Part shown: positions 54,575 to 63,938 of the stretch, piece by piece | How positions within the stretch are numbered: the stretch's first letter is position 1 | How the letters are laid out: each line of letters starts with the position of its first letter | From: Burkholderia sp. SRS-W-2-2016 | Lineage (GTDB): Bacteria > Pseudomonadota > Gammaproteobacteria > Burkholderiales > Burkholderiaceae | Length of the DNA stretch: 64,000 bases | Direction: 5' to 3' | NCBI RefSeq assembly: GCF_001931485.1 | Contig: NZ_MSDV01000019.1 | Coordinates: 310,001-374,000, forward strand | Made by a program: the position numbers and the translations under genes | Notes under the pieces: model-generated | What the model was told of the DNA's origin: nothing | Databases searched by the model: none | The model's input: the letters and a program-made list of their open reading frames with translations, nothing else

Positions 54575-55549
54575 GTGTCGTATTCCGTTAGCCGGCAAAC
54601 TGTCGGCGGTCCTGTAGAACCCGGCGGGCCGAGCCTGCCCGCGCCCGGCGGCGCGCTGCCCGGCTCGTCGAGCGCGCCGCGCCGGCGCGGTCCGACGCCG
54701 ACCGCGCGGCGCCAGCGGCGCGCCGCGTTCCTGTTTCTCGCGCCGGCCTGCTTCATGGTGGCCGTCTACGTGGTGTGGCCGATCCTCTCGACGATCCGTC
54801 TGAGCTTTTTCAACTGGGACGGCATGACCGAGCCGAGCTTTATCGGTCTTGCCAACTACGTGGAACTGTTCCACACGCCGACCTTCTATACAGCGCTCAG
54901 GAACAACCTGATCTGGCTGGTGCTGTTTCTGCTCGCGCCGCCGATGGGCCTCGCGGTCGCGCTGTATCTGAACCAGGCGGTGGCCGGCATTCGCATCGTC
55001 AAGTCGCTGTTCTTCGCGCCGTTCGTGTTGTCGGGTGTGGTGGTCGGGCTGATCTTCTCGTGGTTCTACGACCCGACTTTCGGCCTGCTCGCGATGATCC
55101 TCGGCCACGGCGTGCCGGTGCTCGGCGACCCGCGCTACGCGACGCTCGGCATCGTCTTCGCGGCGCTGTGGCCGCAAACCGCGTACTGCATGATCCTTTA
55201 TCTCACCGGCCTGACCGCGCTGAATGCGGAGCAGATCGAAGCGGCGCGGATGGAAGGCGCGCGCGGCTGGTCGATGCTGTGGCACGTGATCCTGCCGCAA
55301 CTGCGGCCCACCACGTTCATGGCGATCGTCGTCACGATCATCGGCGCGTTGCGCAGCTTCGACCTGATTTCGGTGATGACGGGCGGCGGCCCGTTCGAAA
55401 GCTCGACCGTGCTGGCTTATTTCATGTACGACCAGGCGATCAAGTACTACCGGATCGGCTATTCGGCCGCGATTGCGGTGGTGCTGTTCGCGATCATGCT
55501 GGTGTACATCGTCTATCACCTGCGGCGGATGCTGCGGGCCGAGCAATAA
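54575..55549 (+). CDS. Sugar ABC transporter permease (MalF/UgpA type)
   Basis: An approximately 324-residue permease. An unusual Pro/Ser/Arg-rich N-terminal extension of about 45 residues precedes the first helix. The cytoplasmic EAA loop is EAARMEGARGWSMLWHVILPQLRP. GTG at 54575 is preceded by GGGAG; a GTG at 54521 is possible but less likely. It pairs with the next permease. Confidence 0.9.
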   Translation: MSYSVSRQTVGGPVEPGGPSLPAPGGALPGSSSAPRRRGPTPTARRQRRAAFLFLAPACFMVAVYVVWPILSTIRLSFFNWDGMTEPSFIGLANYVELFHTPTFYTALRNNLIWLVLFLLAPPMGLAVALYLNQAVAGIRIVKSLFFAPFVLSGVVVGLIFSWFYDPTFGLLAMILGHGVPVLGDPRYATLGIVFAALWPQTAYCMILYLTGLTALNAEQIEAARMEGARGWSMLWHVILPQLRPTTFMAIVVTIIGALRSFDLISVMTGGGPFESSTVLAYFMYDQAIKYYRIGYSAAIAVVLFAIMLVYIVYHLRRMLRAEQ

Positions 55550-55559
55550 GGAGCCGCTG

Positions 55560-56411
55560 ATGTTTCCGATTCCTATCGATAAATGGAAGCCGGCCACGCG
55601 CCGCGTGTACAAACTGACGTTGCCGATCGCGCTGCTGATCTGGCTGCTGCCGATGATCGCGGTACTGGTCACGTCGGTACGCTCGACCGAAGAGTTGAGC
55701 GAGGGCAATTACTGGGGCTGGCCGAAGCACTTCGCGATGTTCGACAACTATCGCGAAGCGCTGACCACGTCGCCGATGCTGCATTACTTCTGGAACAGCG
55801 TGCTGATCACGGTGCCGGCGGTGGTGGGCTCGATCGCACTCGCGGCGATGGCGGGCTTCGCATTGGCGATCTACAAGTTTCGCGGCAACTCGACGTTGTT
55901 CGCGACCTTCGTCGCCGGTAATTTCGTGCCGATCCAGGTGCTGATGATTCCGGTGCGCGATCTGTCGTTGCAACTGGGCCTGTTCAATACGGTGAGCGCG
56001 CTGATCCTGTTTCATGTGTCGTTTCAGACCGGCTTTTGCGCGTTGTTCCTGCGTAACTTCATCAAGCAGTTGCCGTTCGAACTGGTCGAGGCGGCGCGCA
56101 TCGAAGGCGCGAACGAGTGGACCGTGTTCTTCAGGATCGTGCTGCCGCTGATTCGTCCCGCGCTCGCCGCGCTGACGATTCTGGTGTTCACGTTCGTGTG
56201 GAACGACTATTTCTGGGCGTTGTGTCTGACGCAAGGCGACGATGCCGCGCCGATTACCGTTGGCGTTGCCGCGTTGAAAGGGCAGTGGACCACCGCGTGG
56301 AATCTGGTTTCCGCCGGGTCGATTCTGGCCGCGTTGCCGTCTGTCGCGATGTTCTTCGCGATGCAGAAGCATTTCGTCGCCGGGCTGACGTTTGGCGCGA
56401 CCAAGGGGTGA
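55560..56411 (+). CDS. Sugar ABC transporter permease (MalG/UgpE type)
   Basis: A 283-residue permease with six hydrophobic segments and the EAA loop EAARIEGANEWTVFFRIVLPLIRPALAAL. AAGGAG precedes the ATG, 10 bp after the first permease. With the ATPase, binding protein and first permease it completes a family 1 carbohydrate importer. Confidence 0.94.
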   Translation: MFPIPIDKWKPATRRVYKLTLPIALLIWLLPMIAVLVTSVRSTEELSEGNYWGWPKHFAMFDNYREALTTSPMLHYFWNSVLITVPAVVGSIALAAMAGFALAIYKFRGNSTLFATFVAGNFVPIQVLMIPVRDLSLQLGLFNTVSALILFHVSFQTGFCALFLRNFIKQLPFELVEAARIEGANEWTVFFRIVLPLIRPALAALTILVFTFVWNDYFWALCLTQGDDAAPITVGVAALKGQWTTAWNLVSAGSILAALPSVAMFFAMQKHFVAGLTFGATKG

Positions 56412-56458
56412 TGCCGCGAATGCGCGGTGTTGCGTAATGATGCGATGTAGAGAGGGTT

Positions 56459-56481
56459 GCCCGCGTAAGCGGGCTTTTTTT
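56459..56481 (+). terminator. Terminator of the beta-galactoside operon
   Basis: GCCCGC-GTAA-GCGGGC followed by seven T, 47 bp after the last permease stop. Confidence 0.92.
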
Positions 56482-56533
56482 CGACCGGACCGAATTGCTC
56501 TCGGTCGTGGCCGCTTCTTCGTTACCGCTTCTA

Positions 56534-57211
56534 TTAGTGGATATCGGCCGACTCACGGTTGACCCGCTGCATCGCGACACGCAACGCGGCGCGCGCACTA
56601 TCGAGCGGCTGCCTGCCTTCGCTTGCCGCGCTGGCGAGCGCGGCGGCCGGCGCCATCCACGGATGGGCAAACGCGACGACGGTCGCACCGTTTGCATAAG
56701 CGTCGCTCGTGGCCGCGGCGATCGCCTGGTAGCACGCCTGCATCTCGCCGCTTCTGAACGTCGCCCACACTTGCGGCACGTGCACGATTTCCACCGACGC
56801 GCGAGCTTCGCTTGCATGCCCGGCGAACAGTTTCCGGTTCGATTCGAGCGCGGCTTCGGCCGCGCATAACACGGCGATCGTTCCGCCGTTCTTCGCGGAT
56901 TCAGCCGCCGACGCCGCCAACGCGGCATCCGCTCTCACCACCGGCACCGGCGAATCGGTCATCTCCGCAACCACCGGCCCCAGAGTCGCGCAAGTGACGA
57001 CGACCGCTTCGGCGTCGGCCGCGAGTTCGAGCAGACAGGCGCGCGTTTGCTGTTTGAGTTCGGGCGTGAACGTACCCGCGCGATCGACCGCTTCACGCAA
57101 GTCCACCCGCACCGTATGCCGCAACGCGTCGGACGCTACGCCCAATTCGGTCGCGGCGTGTTCGAATACCTGCCTGTTACCGTCGATCGTGTGCAGAAAG
57201 GCAATGCGCAT
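56534..57211 (-). CDS. Aspartate/glutamate racemase-superfamily protein
   Basis: 225 residues with the pseudo-symmetric two-Cys pattern of Asp/Glu/hydantoin racemases: VVVTCATLGPVVAEM in the first half, and in the second half the Cys position of the motif is replaced by His or Ala (VVAFAHPWMAPAAA). With only one of the two catalytic cysteines, it is probably not a true racemase. ATG at 57211 gives the family start MRIAFLHTID. Function unknown. Confidence 0.75.
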   Translation of the reverse strand: MRIAFLHTIDGNRQVFEHAATELGVASDALRHTVRVDLREAVDRAGTFTPELKQQTRACLLELAADAEAVVVTCATLGPVVAEMTDSPVPVVRADAALAASAAESAKNGGTIAVLCAAEAALESNRKLFAGHASEARASVEIVHVPQVWATFRSGEMQACYQAIAAATSDAYANGATVVAFAHPWMAPAAALASAASEGRQPLDSARAALRVAMQRVNRESADIH

Positions 57212-57357
57212 GGCTGTCAGTTCCGGTGAAGTTGAAGGAGTCGGTTGGTGGTCCGATTCATTGCGTCGAGCCGGCATTGTTCCGATCTCGCTCCGCCTTA
57301 ACAAGGCAACTTCTCCTACCGGTATCACGGCTACCCGCCTGGGCCCGCAAATAAAAA

Positions 57358-57385
57358 CCGGCCTTCCCGGTAAAGGGAAGGCCGG
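57358..57385 (-). terminator. Terminator of the 730-residue lipoprotein gene
   Basis: CCGGCCTTCCC-GGTAAA-GGGAAGGCCGG; on the minus strand it is followed by TTTTTATTT, 28 bp after the stop at 57413. Confidence 0.9.
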
Positions 57386-57412
57386 CAAATTACCGGGCGA
57401 CAACGCCAGTCG

Positions 57413-59605
57413 TCAGGCCGGATCGGCGTACTTCAGCGTCCACGAGAACGTGCGGTTCGCGCCGCCCGACAGCGCGAACGGACTCGTCGTACACGCGAAA
57501 TCGCCATGCAGCTGACCGATCGGCGTGGTCGACAGCGGGTTCGTGACGCCGTTCACGGTATCGAATTGCGACAGCGCGCAAGTGTCGAAACCGGTCGTCG
57601 CGTAACTGGTCGCCGGACTATTCGTGTAGTTCACCGACACGCCGTCGCTATTGGCCTTGCTGTTCTGGAAGTCCGCGAACGACGTGTAGTCCGTTTCGAC
57701 CGCCAGATTGCCCGTCAACGTGGCCGAGCTCAGCGTATCGGTGCGCGTCATCGTGCCGTGGCTGAACGTCATCACCGTATGCACCTGCAGATCGAGGTCG
57801 GTCGTGTAGGCGGCGTTCTTCGTCGCTTGACGGAACTTGGCGGTGTCGAACGTGACGACGACCTGACCATTGCTTTCCTGCACGTTCAGGTTCTTGTAAT
57901 ACGTGACCGGAATATAGGTCTTGCCGCTATACGTGACCTGCGGAATCAGCAGCGCGTACGCGAGGTCGGTCGTGCCATAGGCGAGATTGTCCGAAGCCGG
58001 CGCCGGGTAGTACGGCGTGAACGAGTTGTAGTCGGGCGCCTGGCTCAGGTTCAGGTTGATCACGCGCTGGCCGTCGCGCACCGTGATCAGCGCCGCGCTA
58101 TACGGATGCGCGGTGTCGGTCGGCTGGTTGTACCAGGTCAGCGTGTAATGCGGCTTGGTGTCGAGATAGGCCTGCATCTCGGCATCGGACAGCGGCGCCT
58201 TGCCGTTGAAACCGAGCTTGTCCCACCACGCGTTCACATACATGTACTGGTGCAGCAGGCTGAAGTTCTCGCCCATCACCCGCGGTTTGCCGCGATACGT
58301 GTCGGTGCCGCGGCCCTTGACCCACATGTTCACCGACGGCGTCGGCAGCGTCGGGTCGTACCAGAAGTTGCTGAAGCGCAGCGCCGATTTGTAGATGTAC
58401 GTATAGGCAACCTTCATTTCCTGATCGGTCAGCACGCCGGCATTGGCGGCCGCGGTCAGTACTTCCATGAAGGCCGAGTCGCCGTACGGGCCGATCGAGC
58501 GGCCGTAGTTGAAGCCTTGGCCGTTGGTGTTCAGCTGCGGCAGAATCAGATCGACCGATTTGCGCAGATACGATTTGAGCTCCGGCGTGAGGTTCGCCTG
58601 ATTGCCCATTTCCAGCGTGCGTTCGGTCACTTCGCCGATCAGCAGCGTGCTGTAGCGGTCGTAGCGCGCCTGATCGTAATAGGTCGTGTGCGTGTTCGAC
58701 GCTTCGTCCGAGAAGCCGCCGGTCGAATCGTTGCGGATGTGCTTGGTGAGCGTATAGAGCAGCGCGTCGCGCGCGTTCATCGTCGCGACGCTCGCGTCGG
58801 CGGTCGACGAGAACGTCGGGTTGCTCCAGCCGAGCTTCTGGCGCAGGCCGGCAATCCCGTACGACACCGCGTAGTAGTTCTGCGCGGTATTGAGCGACGC
58901 GACGTCGATCGACGTGCCCGCGGTCGGGCAGGTGTTGGTTTTGCCGCTCGCGTCGGCGCCGAACATATCGCAGAAGGTCAGGCGGGTTTGCAGCGTGCTC
59001 AGCATCGCGTCGCTGAACACCTCGTTCAGCATCCCGTGCGCCTGGAAGTTGTTCAGCGCGACCAGATAGTAGTACTCGCCCCAGGACGTATTCGCGTACG
59101 TGTAGTTGGCGCCGCTCGACTGCATCATCGCGGTCGTGATCTTCTGATAGGTGGCCAGATAATCCGCGTAGGCCGGATCACCTTTCGTTTTCATATCGAT
59201 CAGGATCCACGACAGACCGAGTGCGAGCTTGCCGGGCAGGAATTTGTCGCCGGTGTTCGTATCGAGCACGTGGACCGGATTGCCGTCGCCGAGATCCATC
59301 ACGACCTGAGTGAAATCCGGCGATTTGCGGATCAGGTCGAACAGCGCTCGCATTTGCCCCATCATCGTGATCGGAATGCCGGCCTCTGCCGGCACGCTGG
59401 TGTCGGCCGCGCCGTAGACGACCCCGTGCAGCGAAATGGCGCCGTTTTTCGACGGATCGGACGCAGCAGGCGGCATGCTGGACGAGGGCGGGTTCGTCGT
59501 CGCGGACGGAGCGTCGTCGTGGGTGCTGCCGCCGCAGCCGCTGAGCAGCAGCGCGGTGGCCGCGCTAAGGGCAAATGCAAGCGTAGTTTTTTTCGGTGAA
59601 AGCAT
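57413..59605 (-). CDS. Large lipoprotein of unknown function, possible polysaccharide lyase-like
   Basis: 730 residues with a lipoprotein signal (lipobox LLSGC, Cys24) and a Ser/Pro/Thr linker. The middle (about 70-460) is predicted mainly helical and rich in aromatic residues (NTSWGEYYYLVALNNFQAHG; ASNTHTTYYDQARYDRYSTLLIGEVTERTL; NYGRSIGPYGDSAFMEVLTAAANAG), and the rest (about 500-730) is strand-rich, ending TFSWTLKYADPA. An alpha-toroid followed by a beta-sandwich, with His/Tyr/Arg clusters, is the layout of several polysaccharide lyases, but I cannot assign a family. A long AT-rich upstream region and a palindrome precede it. Confidence 0.6.
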   Translation of the reverse strand: MLSPKKTTLAFALSAATALLLSGCGGSTHDDAPSATTNPPSSSMPPAASDPSKNGAISLHGVVYGAADTSVPAEAGIPITMMGQMRALFDLIRKSPDFTQVVMDLGDGNPVHVLDTNTGDKFLPGKLALGLSWILIDMKTKGDPAYADYLATYQKITTAMMQSSGANYTYANTSWGEYYYLVALNNFQAHGMLNEVFSDAMLSTLQTRLTFCDMFGADASGKTNTCPTAGTSIDVASLNTAQNYYAVSYGIAGLRQKLGWSNPTFSSTADASVATMNARDALLYTLTKHIRNDSTGGFSDEASNTHTTYYDQARYDRYSTLLIGEVTERTLEMGNQANLTPELKSYLRKSVDLILPQLNTNGQGFNYGRSIGPYGDSAFMEVLTAAANAGVLTDQEMKVAYTYIYKSALRFSNFWYDPTLPTPSVNMWVKGRGTDTYRGKPRVMGENFSLLHQYMYVNAWWDKLGFNGKAPLSDAEMQAYLDTKPHYTLTWYNQPTDTAHPYSAALITVRDGQRVINLNLSQAPDYNSFTPYYPAPASDNLAYGTTDLAYALLIPQVTYSGKTYIPVTYYKNLNVQESNGQVVVTFDTAKFRQATKNAAYTTDLDLQVHTVMTFSHGTMTRTDTLSSATLTGNLAVETDYTSFADFQNSKANSDGVSVNYTNSPATSYATTGFDTCALSQFDTVNGVTNPLSTTPIGQLHGDFACTTSPFALSGGANRTFSWTLKYADPA

Positions 59606-60389
59606 TTTGTCTCCAGATTTATTGATTAATGCCGTGGTGATTGAATTTCTGGTTTTTGGCGATTTTTATTCGGCTCCTTTTTAATAATCTCCGTTAGCTG
59701 CTGGGGTGCTCTGGTTAATGTTTATTCTCAAAACATCAGTCATCTGATGACTTAAAATAAAATAAGCAAAACGATACCGCTGCGGCGGGCCTGTTCGACC
59801 CCGCCGCATCTATCGAATCTGGTATGAAACCCAGTATTCCTGGGCCTCTCCAGGTAGTAAGCGTCGCTGCGACGCAACATCGCAATTACGCGAACTTCAC
59901 CTCGCAAAAGATTATGTAAGTCGTAGGAGATCATATCTCAAACGGAATTGCAAGCAGCGTCAAAAACGCCAGGGGCGACGGTGTGGGCGGCTAATAGGCG
60001 AGGGCGAGGCTTCAAAAGACGTTCTTGAGCGCTTTCAGAGTTAATGATTTTCGGACCGGTTCTGATCGTAAATATCCAGTCGATTTTTGGCTGAAAATTA
60101 GTTAGGGTGACGAATCATTGAGGACGGTGCCGAGCGCGGCGTTGCTTTCGTCCTGATAGCGGCTGGATTCGAAATCGATTACACGGTGGGCGTTTTTCAG
60201 CCGGCGGAAGGTGGAGGTTAAACGTTTTCCTTGATCGTGCGGACGTGCGAGCTCCGCGAAAAATTATCTAGGATTCCTCCTTATCGGGGCCGTCGAGCGC
60301 AGCGTGCGCCGGCCCGCCTCCCGGGTCCGCCGCCGTTCGGCTAAGATACGGCCCGCCATGCATTTTTTAGAACAGAAGGAGTGGTTTCA
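59606..60389. promoter_or_regulatory. Long AT-rich intergenic region
   Basis: 784 bp without a credible gene. It carries the promoter of the 730-residue lipoprotein (minus) and that of the small DUF2322 gene (plus). AGTCATC-T-GATGACT (59738-59752) is a 15-bp palindrome about 133 bp before the lipoprotein start. The remainder shows no repeat or RNA structure I recognise. Confidence 0.5.
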
Positions 60390-60722
60390 ATGATCCAACC
60401 GAGCAACGTTTTCAAGGAAAATCTCGCCCAGATGCCGGCGATCGACGGCATCGCGCGCATCGATCTGGTCGACGGCGCGGGCGCCGTGGTCGCCGGCATC
60501 GAGAACAAGCCGGGCAAGCAGGGCTCGCTCGCGGTGTACAACTACCTGCACGGCGCGTTCGGCACGCTGGACGCGAAGGCCGCCGAACACGGCCTCGCGC
60601 TGTTCGCCGAGCATACGGCCGACGCGCGCACCCGCCCGGGCGCGCACCCGAACGTCGACATCCTGCTCGCGATCGCCGCGGGCGGCGCGCCGCTGCGCAT
60701 CGACGTCGTGCCGGCTGTCTAA
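60390..60722 (+). CDS. DUF2322-family small protein
   Basis: A 110-residue protein: IQPSNVFKENLAQMPAIDGIARIDLVDGAGAVVAGIENKPGKQGSLAVYNYL is the family pattern, followed by HGLALFAEHTADARTRPGAHPNVDILLAI. Function unknown; the family is mostly betaproteobacterial. AAGGAG lies 9 bp before the ATG. Confidence 0.8.
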   Translation: MIQPSNVFKENLAQMPAIDGIARIDLVDGAGAVVAGIENKPGKQGSLAVYNYLHGAFGTLDAKAAEHGLALFAEHTADARTRPGAHPNVDILLAIAAGGAPLRIDVVPAV

Positions 60723-60956
60723 GGCCTGCCGTAGCGCTTTTCCTGTCGGCAGGTTAGACGTTTTCCCGCCACCGCGACCCCGCCTACGCCCAGCGGGCTG
60801 GGTCGCGGCCTCGCTGACCCGTTTCCGGTAAAAAATCCCTGTTGTTTCAAAGACATCGGATTGGCTTCGGATTTGGCTTCTATTCGACGAATTGAAAAGC
60901 CGGCGGCCGGCGCACACTGATTTCGTGCCATCGCGCCTTTCCGCCAGGAGCTTCAG

Positions 60957-61250
60957 ATGTCTTCCCGCCACGACAAATCCCGCCCCTTCGACGCCGACCT
61001 GCCGGATCACGCCGGTGCGGACTGGGATTGCCCGTCGTCGCCGGGTCCGGGCGCCGACGCGATGCGCGAGCTGCAATGCGGCTCGGAAGCGATCCTGCGC
61101 CTCGCAACCGACACGCATGCGGCCGTTGCGCGCAGCGACGCGGCCGGTGCGGAAGCCGCGCGCCAGGCACTGGAAAAGCAGTTGTCGCTGACCACCAATC
61201 TGATCGACCAGCTGCTGTTCGGAGCACCCGAGCGCTCCACGCTGCATTGA
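60957..61250 (+). CDS. Hypothetical protein
   Basis: 97 residues: an acidic, probably disordered N-terminus (about 35 residues) and a helical C-terminus (MRELQCGSEAILRLATDTHAAVARSDAAGAEAARQALEKQLSLTTNLIDQLLFG). AGGAG lies 8 bp upstream. No recognised family. Confidence 0.55.
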   Translation: MSSRHDKSRPFDADLPDHAGADWDCPSSPGPGADAMRELQCGSEAILRLATDTHAAVARSDAAGAEAARQALEKQLSLTTNLIDQLLFGAPERSTLH

Positions 61251-61307
61251 CCCACTACGCGGCGACCACCCGCATTCACCTGTATCCCGACGTTTCCGGA
61301 AACTGAC

Positions 61308-61451
61308 ATGAGCACCTTGACGGTCATTCTTTGCATCTGGGCGATGCTCGCGCTGTGCGCGGTCCTGTTCATCCGCGGCGCCAGTTCGCGTGTCGAGCGC
61401 GAGATTGCGCAGCCGAAAGCCCGTCCGTCGCGCTATTCGATCGCCGAGTAA
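61308..61451 (+). CDS. Small single-helix membrane protein
   Basis: 47 residues: a hydrophobic N-terminal helix (LTVILCIWAMLALCAVLFIRG) followed by a basic tail ending PSRYSIAE. It is 57 bp after the previous gene on the same strand. Too short for function assignment, but codon use matches its neighbours. Confidence 0.5.
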   Translation: MSTLTVILCIWAMLALCAVLFIRGASSRVEREIAQPKARPSRYSIAE

Positions 61452-61532
61452 CGGCGCGGGAGCCGCGGGGTAACATGAGGTTCGCCGGCGCTCGCCGGCG
61501 GCACCGACGATGTTCCCACCGGAGGTTCTCGT

Positions 61533-61760
61533 ATGGACACACATTCGATTCTCGGCATGCTCCATGCCGAAGAGGCTTTGCTGGTTTCCATCGTGCGGTC
61601 GCTGCCGGCGGACCTCAAACGCAGCATCGCCAACGACTTCCACGAGCAGGCGCTGCTCGCCGAAACCTCGCATCTGGACCCGACCACCGACCGCGAAGCC
61701 AGCGACGCGTTCAAGACCCACGTCCGGCGTCTGTCGAACATGCTCGCTTCGTTGTCTTAA
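61533..61760 (+). CDS. Hypothetical small helical protein
   Basis: 75 residues, helical: ILGMLHAEEALLVSIVRSLPADLKRSIANDFHEQALLAE ... HVRRLSNMLASLS. GGAGG lies 9 bp before the ATG. No recognised family. Confidence 0.5.
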   Translation: MDTHSILGMLHAEEALLVSIVRSLPADLKRSIANDFHEQALLAETSHLDPTTDREASDAFKTHVRRLSNMLASLS

Positions 61761-61843
61761 CTAAAACGCGTGCCGCGCGGGCGATACTGCACCGAGCCCC
61801 TGCGGCAACCGGCCCCACGCTCCAACGCGTTTATTAGGGGCAG

Positions 61844-61860
61844 CTTAAGTCTGACTTAAG
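61844..61860. promoter_or_regulatory. PmrA/QseB-like box upstream of the M23 peptidase gene
   Basis: CTTAAG-TCTGA-CTTAAG, a perfect match to the direct-repeat pattern of the PmrA(BasR)/QseB family, 128 bp before the M23 start. It is also nested within a wider stem (TAGGGGC ... GCCCCTA, 61835-61874). Confidence 0.55.
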
Positions 61861-61987
61861 AAAGCGCCCCTAGGCTTCCCCCAGCCTCATGCAGCGTTTC
61901 ATGCATTGTCTGGAAACGCTGACTCAACGAAACCACCTCGTCGTGCGTGCCTTGCGTGCATGCGGCGGTCGACGCTGTCGTTAATCA

Positions 61988-63064
61988 ATGCCTCTATCTG
62001 TAGCTCGCTTCCTGCCGGGGCGTGCCAGCAAGGTCATTGCTGTGTGTGCAATGAGCTCGGTGTGCGCGGCTTATCTGGTCTCTCATCAACGCGCGTGGCG
62101 CGACGAAGAACCCGACGTATCGCTGGTCAGCAAGGACTCGACGCGGTTCGGCGCGCGCGCGCCGAATCCGGCCGCGGCGCCCGCTGGCGCGACACCCACC
62201 GCGCCTGCCGCGCCGGCACCGGCCGCGCCGCAACCGCCGCCATTCACCGTCAGGACGGCGCCGATCGAGCGCACCTTCGCGGCGGCCGCGAAGAGCATGG
62301 GCGTCGACGCGGGCACGACCGCGATTCTGTCGCGCGCGTTTCACGACGAACTCGATCTGTCGCGCGACCTCAAACCCGGCGACCGCGTCAGCGCGGTTTT
62401 CGATAACGCCGCCAATTCCGCTAGTCCCGCTAATCCCGCCGATTCCACCAGCAAGGGTAACGACCACGCGGCCGCCCGTGAGCCGCTCGCGGTACGCATC
62501 GTGCGCGGCGCGCAGACCCATGACGTGTTCCTCCACAAGGACCTGAGCGGCAAGCCGTTTTACTACTCGAAAGAGGGCGTGAGCGCCGGTCCTGTGTTCG
62601 AACGCTATCCGCTCAACTTCACCCGCGTCTCGTCGGAGTTTTCGTTGCGCCGCCTCGATCCGGTCGTGTATCGCTGGCAGAGTCATGACGGCGTCGATCT
62701 GGCCGCGCCCACCGGCACTCCGGTACGCGCGACCGCGCGCGGCGTGATCCGCTTTCTCGGCCATCAGACCGGCTACGGCAACGTGGTGAAGATCCAGAAC
62801 CCCGCGCCGTATTCAACGACGTTCGCGCACCTGTCCCGTTTCGCGAAAGGTCTGCACAACGGCAGCCACGTGAAGCGTAACGAGGTGATCGGCTATGTCG
62901 GCGAGACCGGCTGGGCAACCGGCCCGCATCTGCATTACGAGGTTCACGTGAACAACGTGCCGCGCGATCCGCTGAAGGTCGATCTGCCGCAGAAAACCAC
63001 GCTGAATGCCGATCAGTTGAAGCACTTCGAAGCGCGCGTCGCGCAATTGACCTCGTTGCTGTGA
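61988..63064 (+). CDS. M23-family peptidoglycan endopeptidase
   Basis: A 358-residue protein with an N-terminal membrane segment, a Pro/Ala-rich linker (residues about 60-85), an OapA/LysM-like spacer domain (FAAAAKSMGVDAGTTAILSRAFHDELDLSRDLKPGDRVSAVF) and a C-terminal LytM domain. The metal site is complete: HDGVD with His233 and Asp237, and HLHYEVH with His314 and His316. This is the MepM/YebA type, which cuts cross-links to allow cell-wall growth. A PmrA/QseB-like box lies upstream. Confidence 0.9.
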   Translation: MPLSVARFLPGRASKVIAVCAMSSVCAAYLVSHQRAWRDEEPDVSLVSKDSTRFGARAPNPAAAPAGATPTAPAAPAPAAPQPPPFTVRTAPIERTFAAAAKSMGVDAGTTAILSRAFHDELDLSRDLKPGDRVSAVFDNAANSASPANPADSTSKGNDHAAAREPLAVRIVRGAQTHDVFLHKDLSGKPFYYSKEGVSAGPVFERYPLNFTRVSSEFSLRRLDPVVYRWQSHDGVDLAAPTGTPVRATARGVIRFLGHQTGYGNVVKIQNPAPYSTTFAHLSRFAKGLHNGSHVKRNEVIGYVGETGWATGPHLHYEVHVNNVPRDPLKVDLPQKTTLNADQLKHFEARVAQLTSLL

Positions 63065-63938
63065 GCGTTTGCCGTCTCAGCCTTGCGACATCCCGGTCCG
63101 CCCAAGGTAAGTGCTGCCAGCTTCGATAACGCACCGGCAATTCTGACCGGTGCGACTCGCAAACCTTTGCCTGCCAGCCTACGCTCGGGTTTTCCCGCGC
63201 GCGTCGAAACGATGCTGGCGACGCCGCGCGCGAGTGTTGCCGCGTCGCGAGGCGTCTCAATTCCGATGCATCGCCTGCGCTTGAGCCCACGCAGCGCCTC
63301 GTTCATCGACATCGATCCTTGCCAGGCAAGGCTTTGACCCGTGATGGCATAGCCGTTGCAATAACGGGCTCACAAGAACTACAGCTTGCGGCCGGACACA
63401 GAAGCAGTGAATAAATGCCGACAGCAGCAGGCGTCTTCGTGATTCGCGCTCGGGGAGGAAACGCGTGTTACGAGGTGCGGCGGGGCCAACACAAAACGGC
63501 TGTCGATAAAAACGGCGACGCGAGCGGGCGATACGGCAGCAGGTATCGGCCACTCGCGATCGCGACGGCGTAAAACGATGACCTCGCCGATTTTTTTCGT
63601 CCTTCGGACGACGCTGAATTCGTCGTGCGTTCGCGTTGCGAAGCGCCGGCAAGGGCGAGCGAGGGCGAGTGAGAGCGGTCGATTCGGCACCCGCTGCCGC
63701 GGGTCCGCTGCGCCGCGCTCCCGCATAACCGCTGCTTGCGCGGCGGCCGGCAGACTGCGAAGATCACGCTAACGCTGCTGCCGTTCCCGACTCTCCGCTG
63801 TTCCTGACATGCATGCTCTTTCGAGCGATGCGGCTCGACGCCACTCGCGGGCGTTCGCGTCGTGTCGCGCGGGCCGGCCCGCGAATGCGTGCGCAGGAGC
63901 GCACTACGCGGCATGCATGCGCCGTCCGGGGAATTCCA
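63065..63938. other. Terminal non-coding stretch
   Basis: 874 bp with no gene I can support. A hairpin GCACCGG-N9-CCGGTGC (63131-63153) lies 66 bp after the M23 stop but without a T tract. A 99-codon open frame on the minus strand (63013-63312, overlapping the end of the M23 gene) has AAGGA before its second Met and might be a small gene, but nothing in it is recognisable. Confidence 0.35.

Noticed and set aside
61835..61874. Rho-independent terminator for the preceding small gene
   Set aside because: The stem is present but is not followed by a T tract, and its centre is an exact regulatory-type direct repeat, so I prefer a protein-binding site, though a structural role is not excluded.
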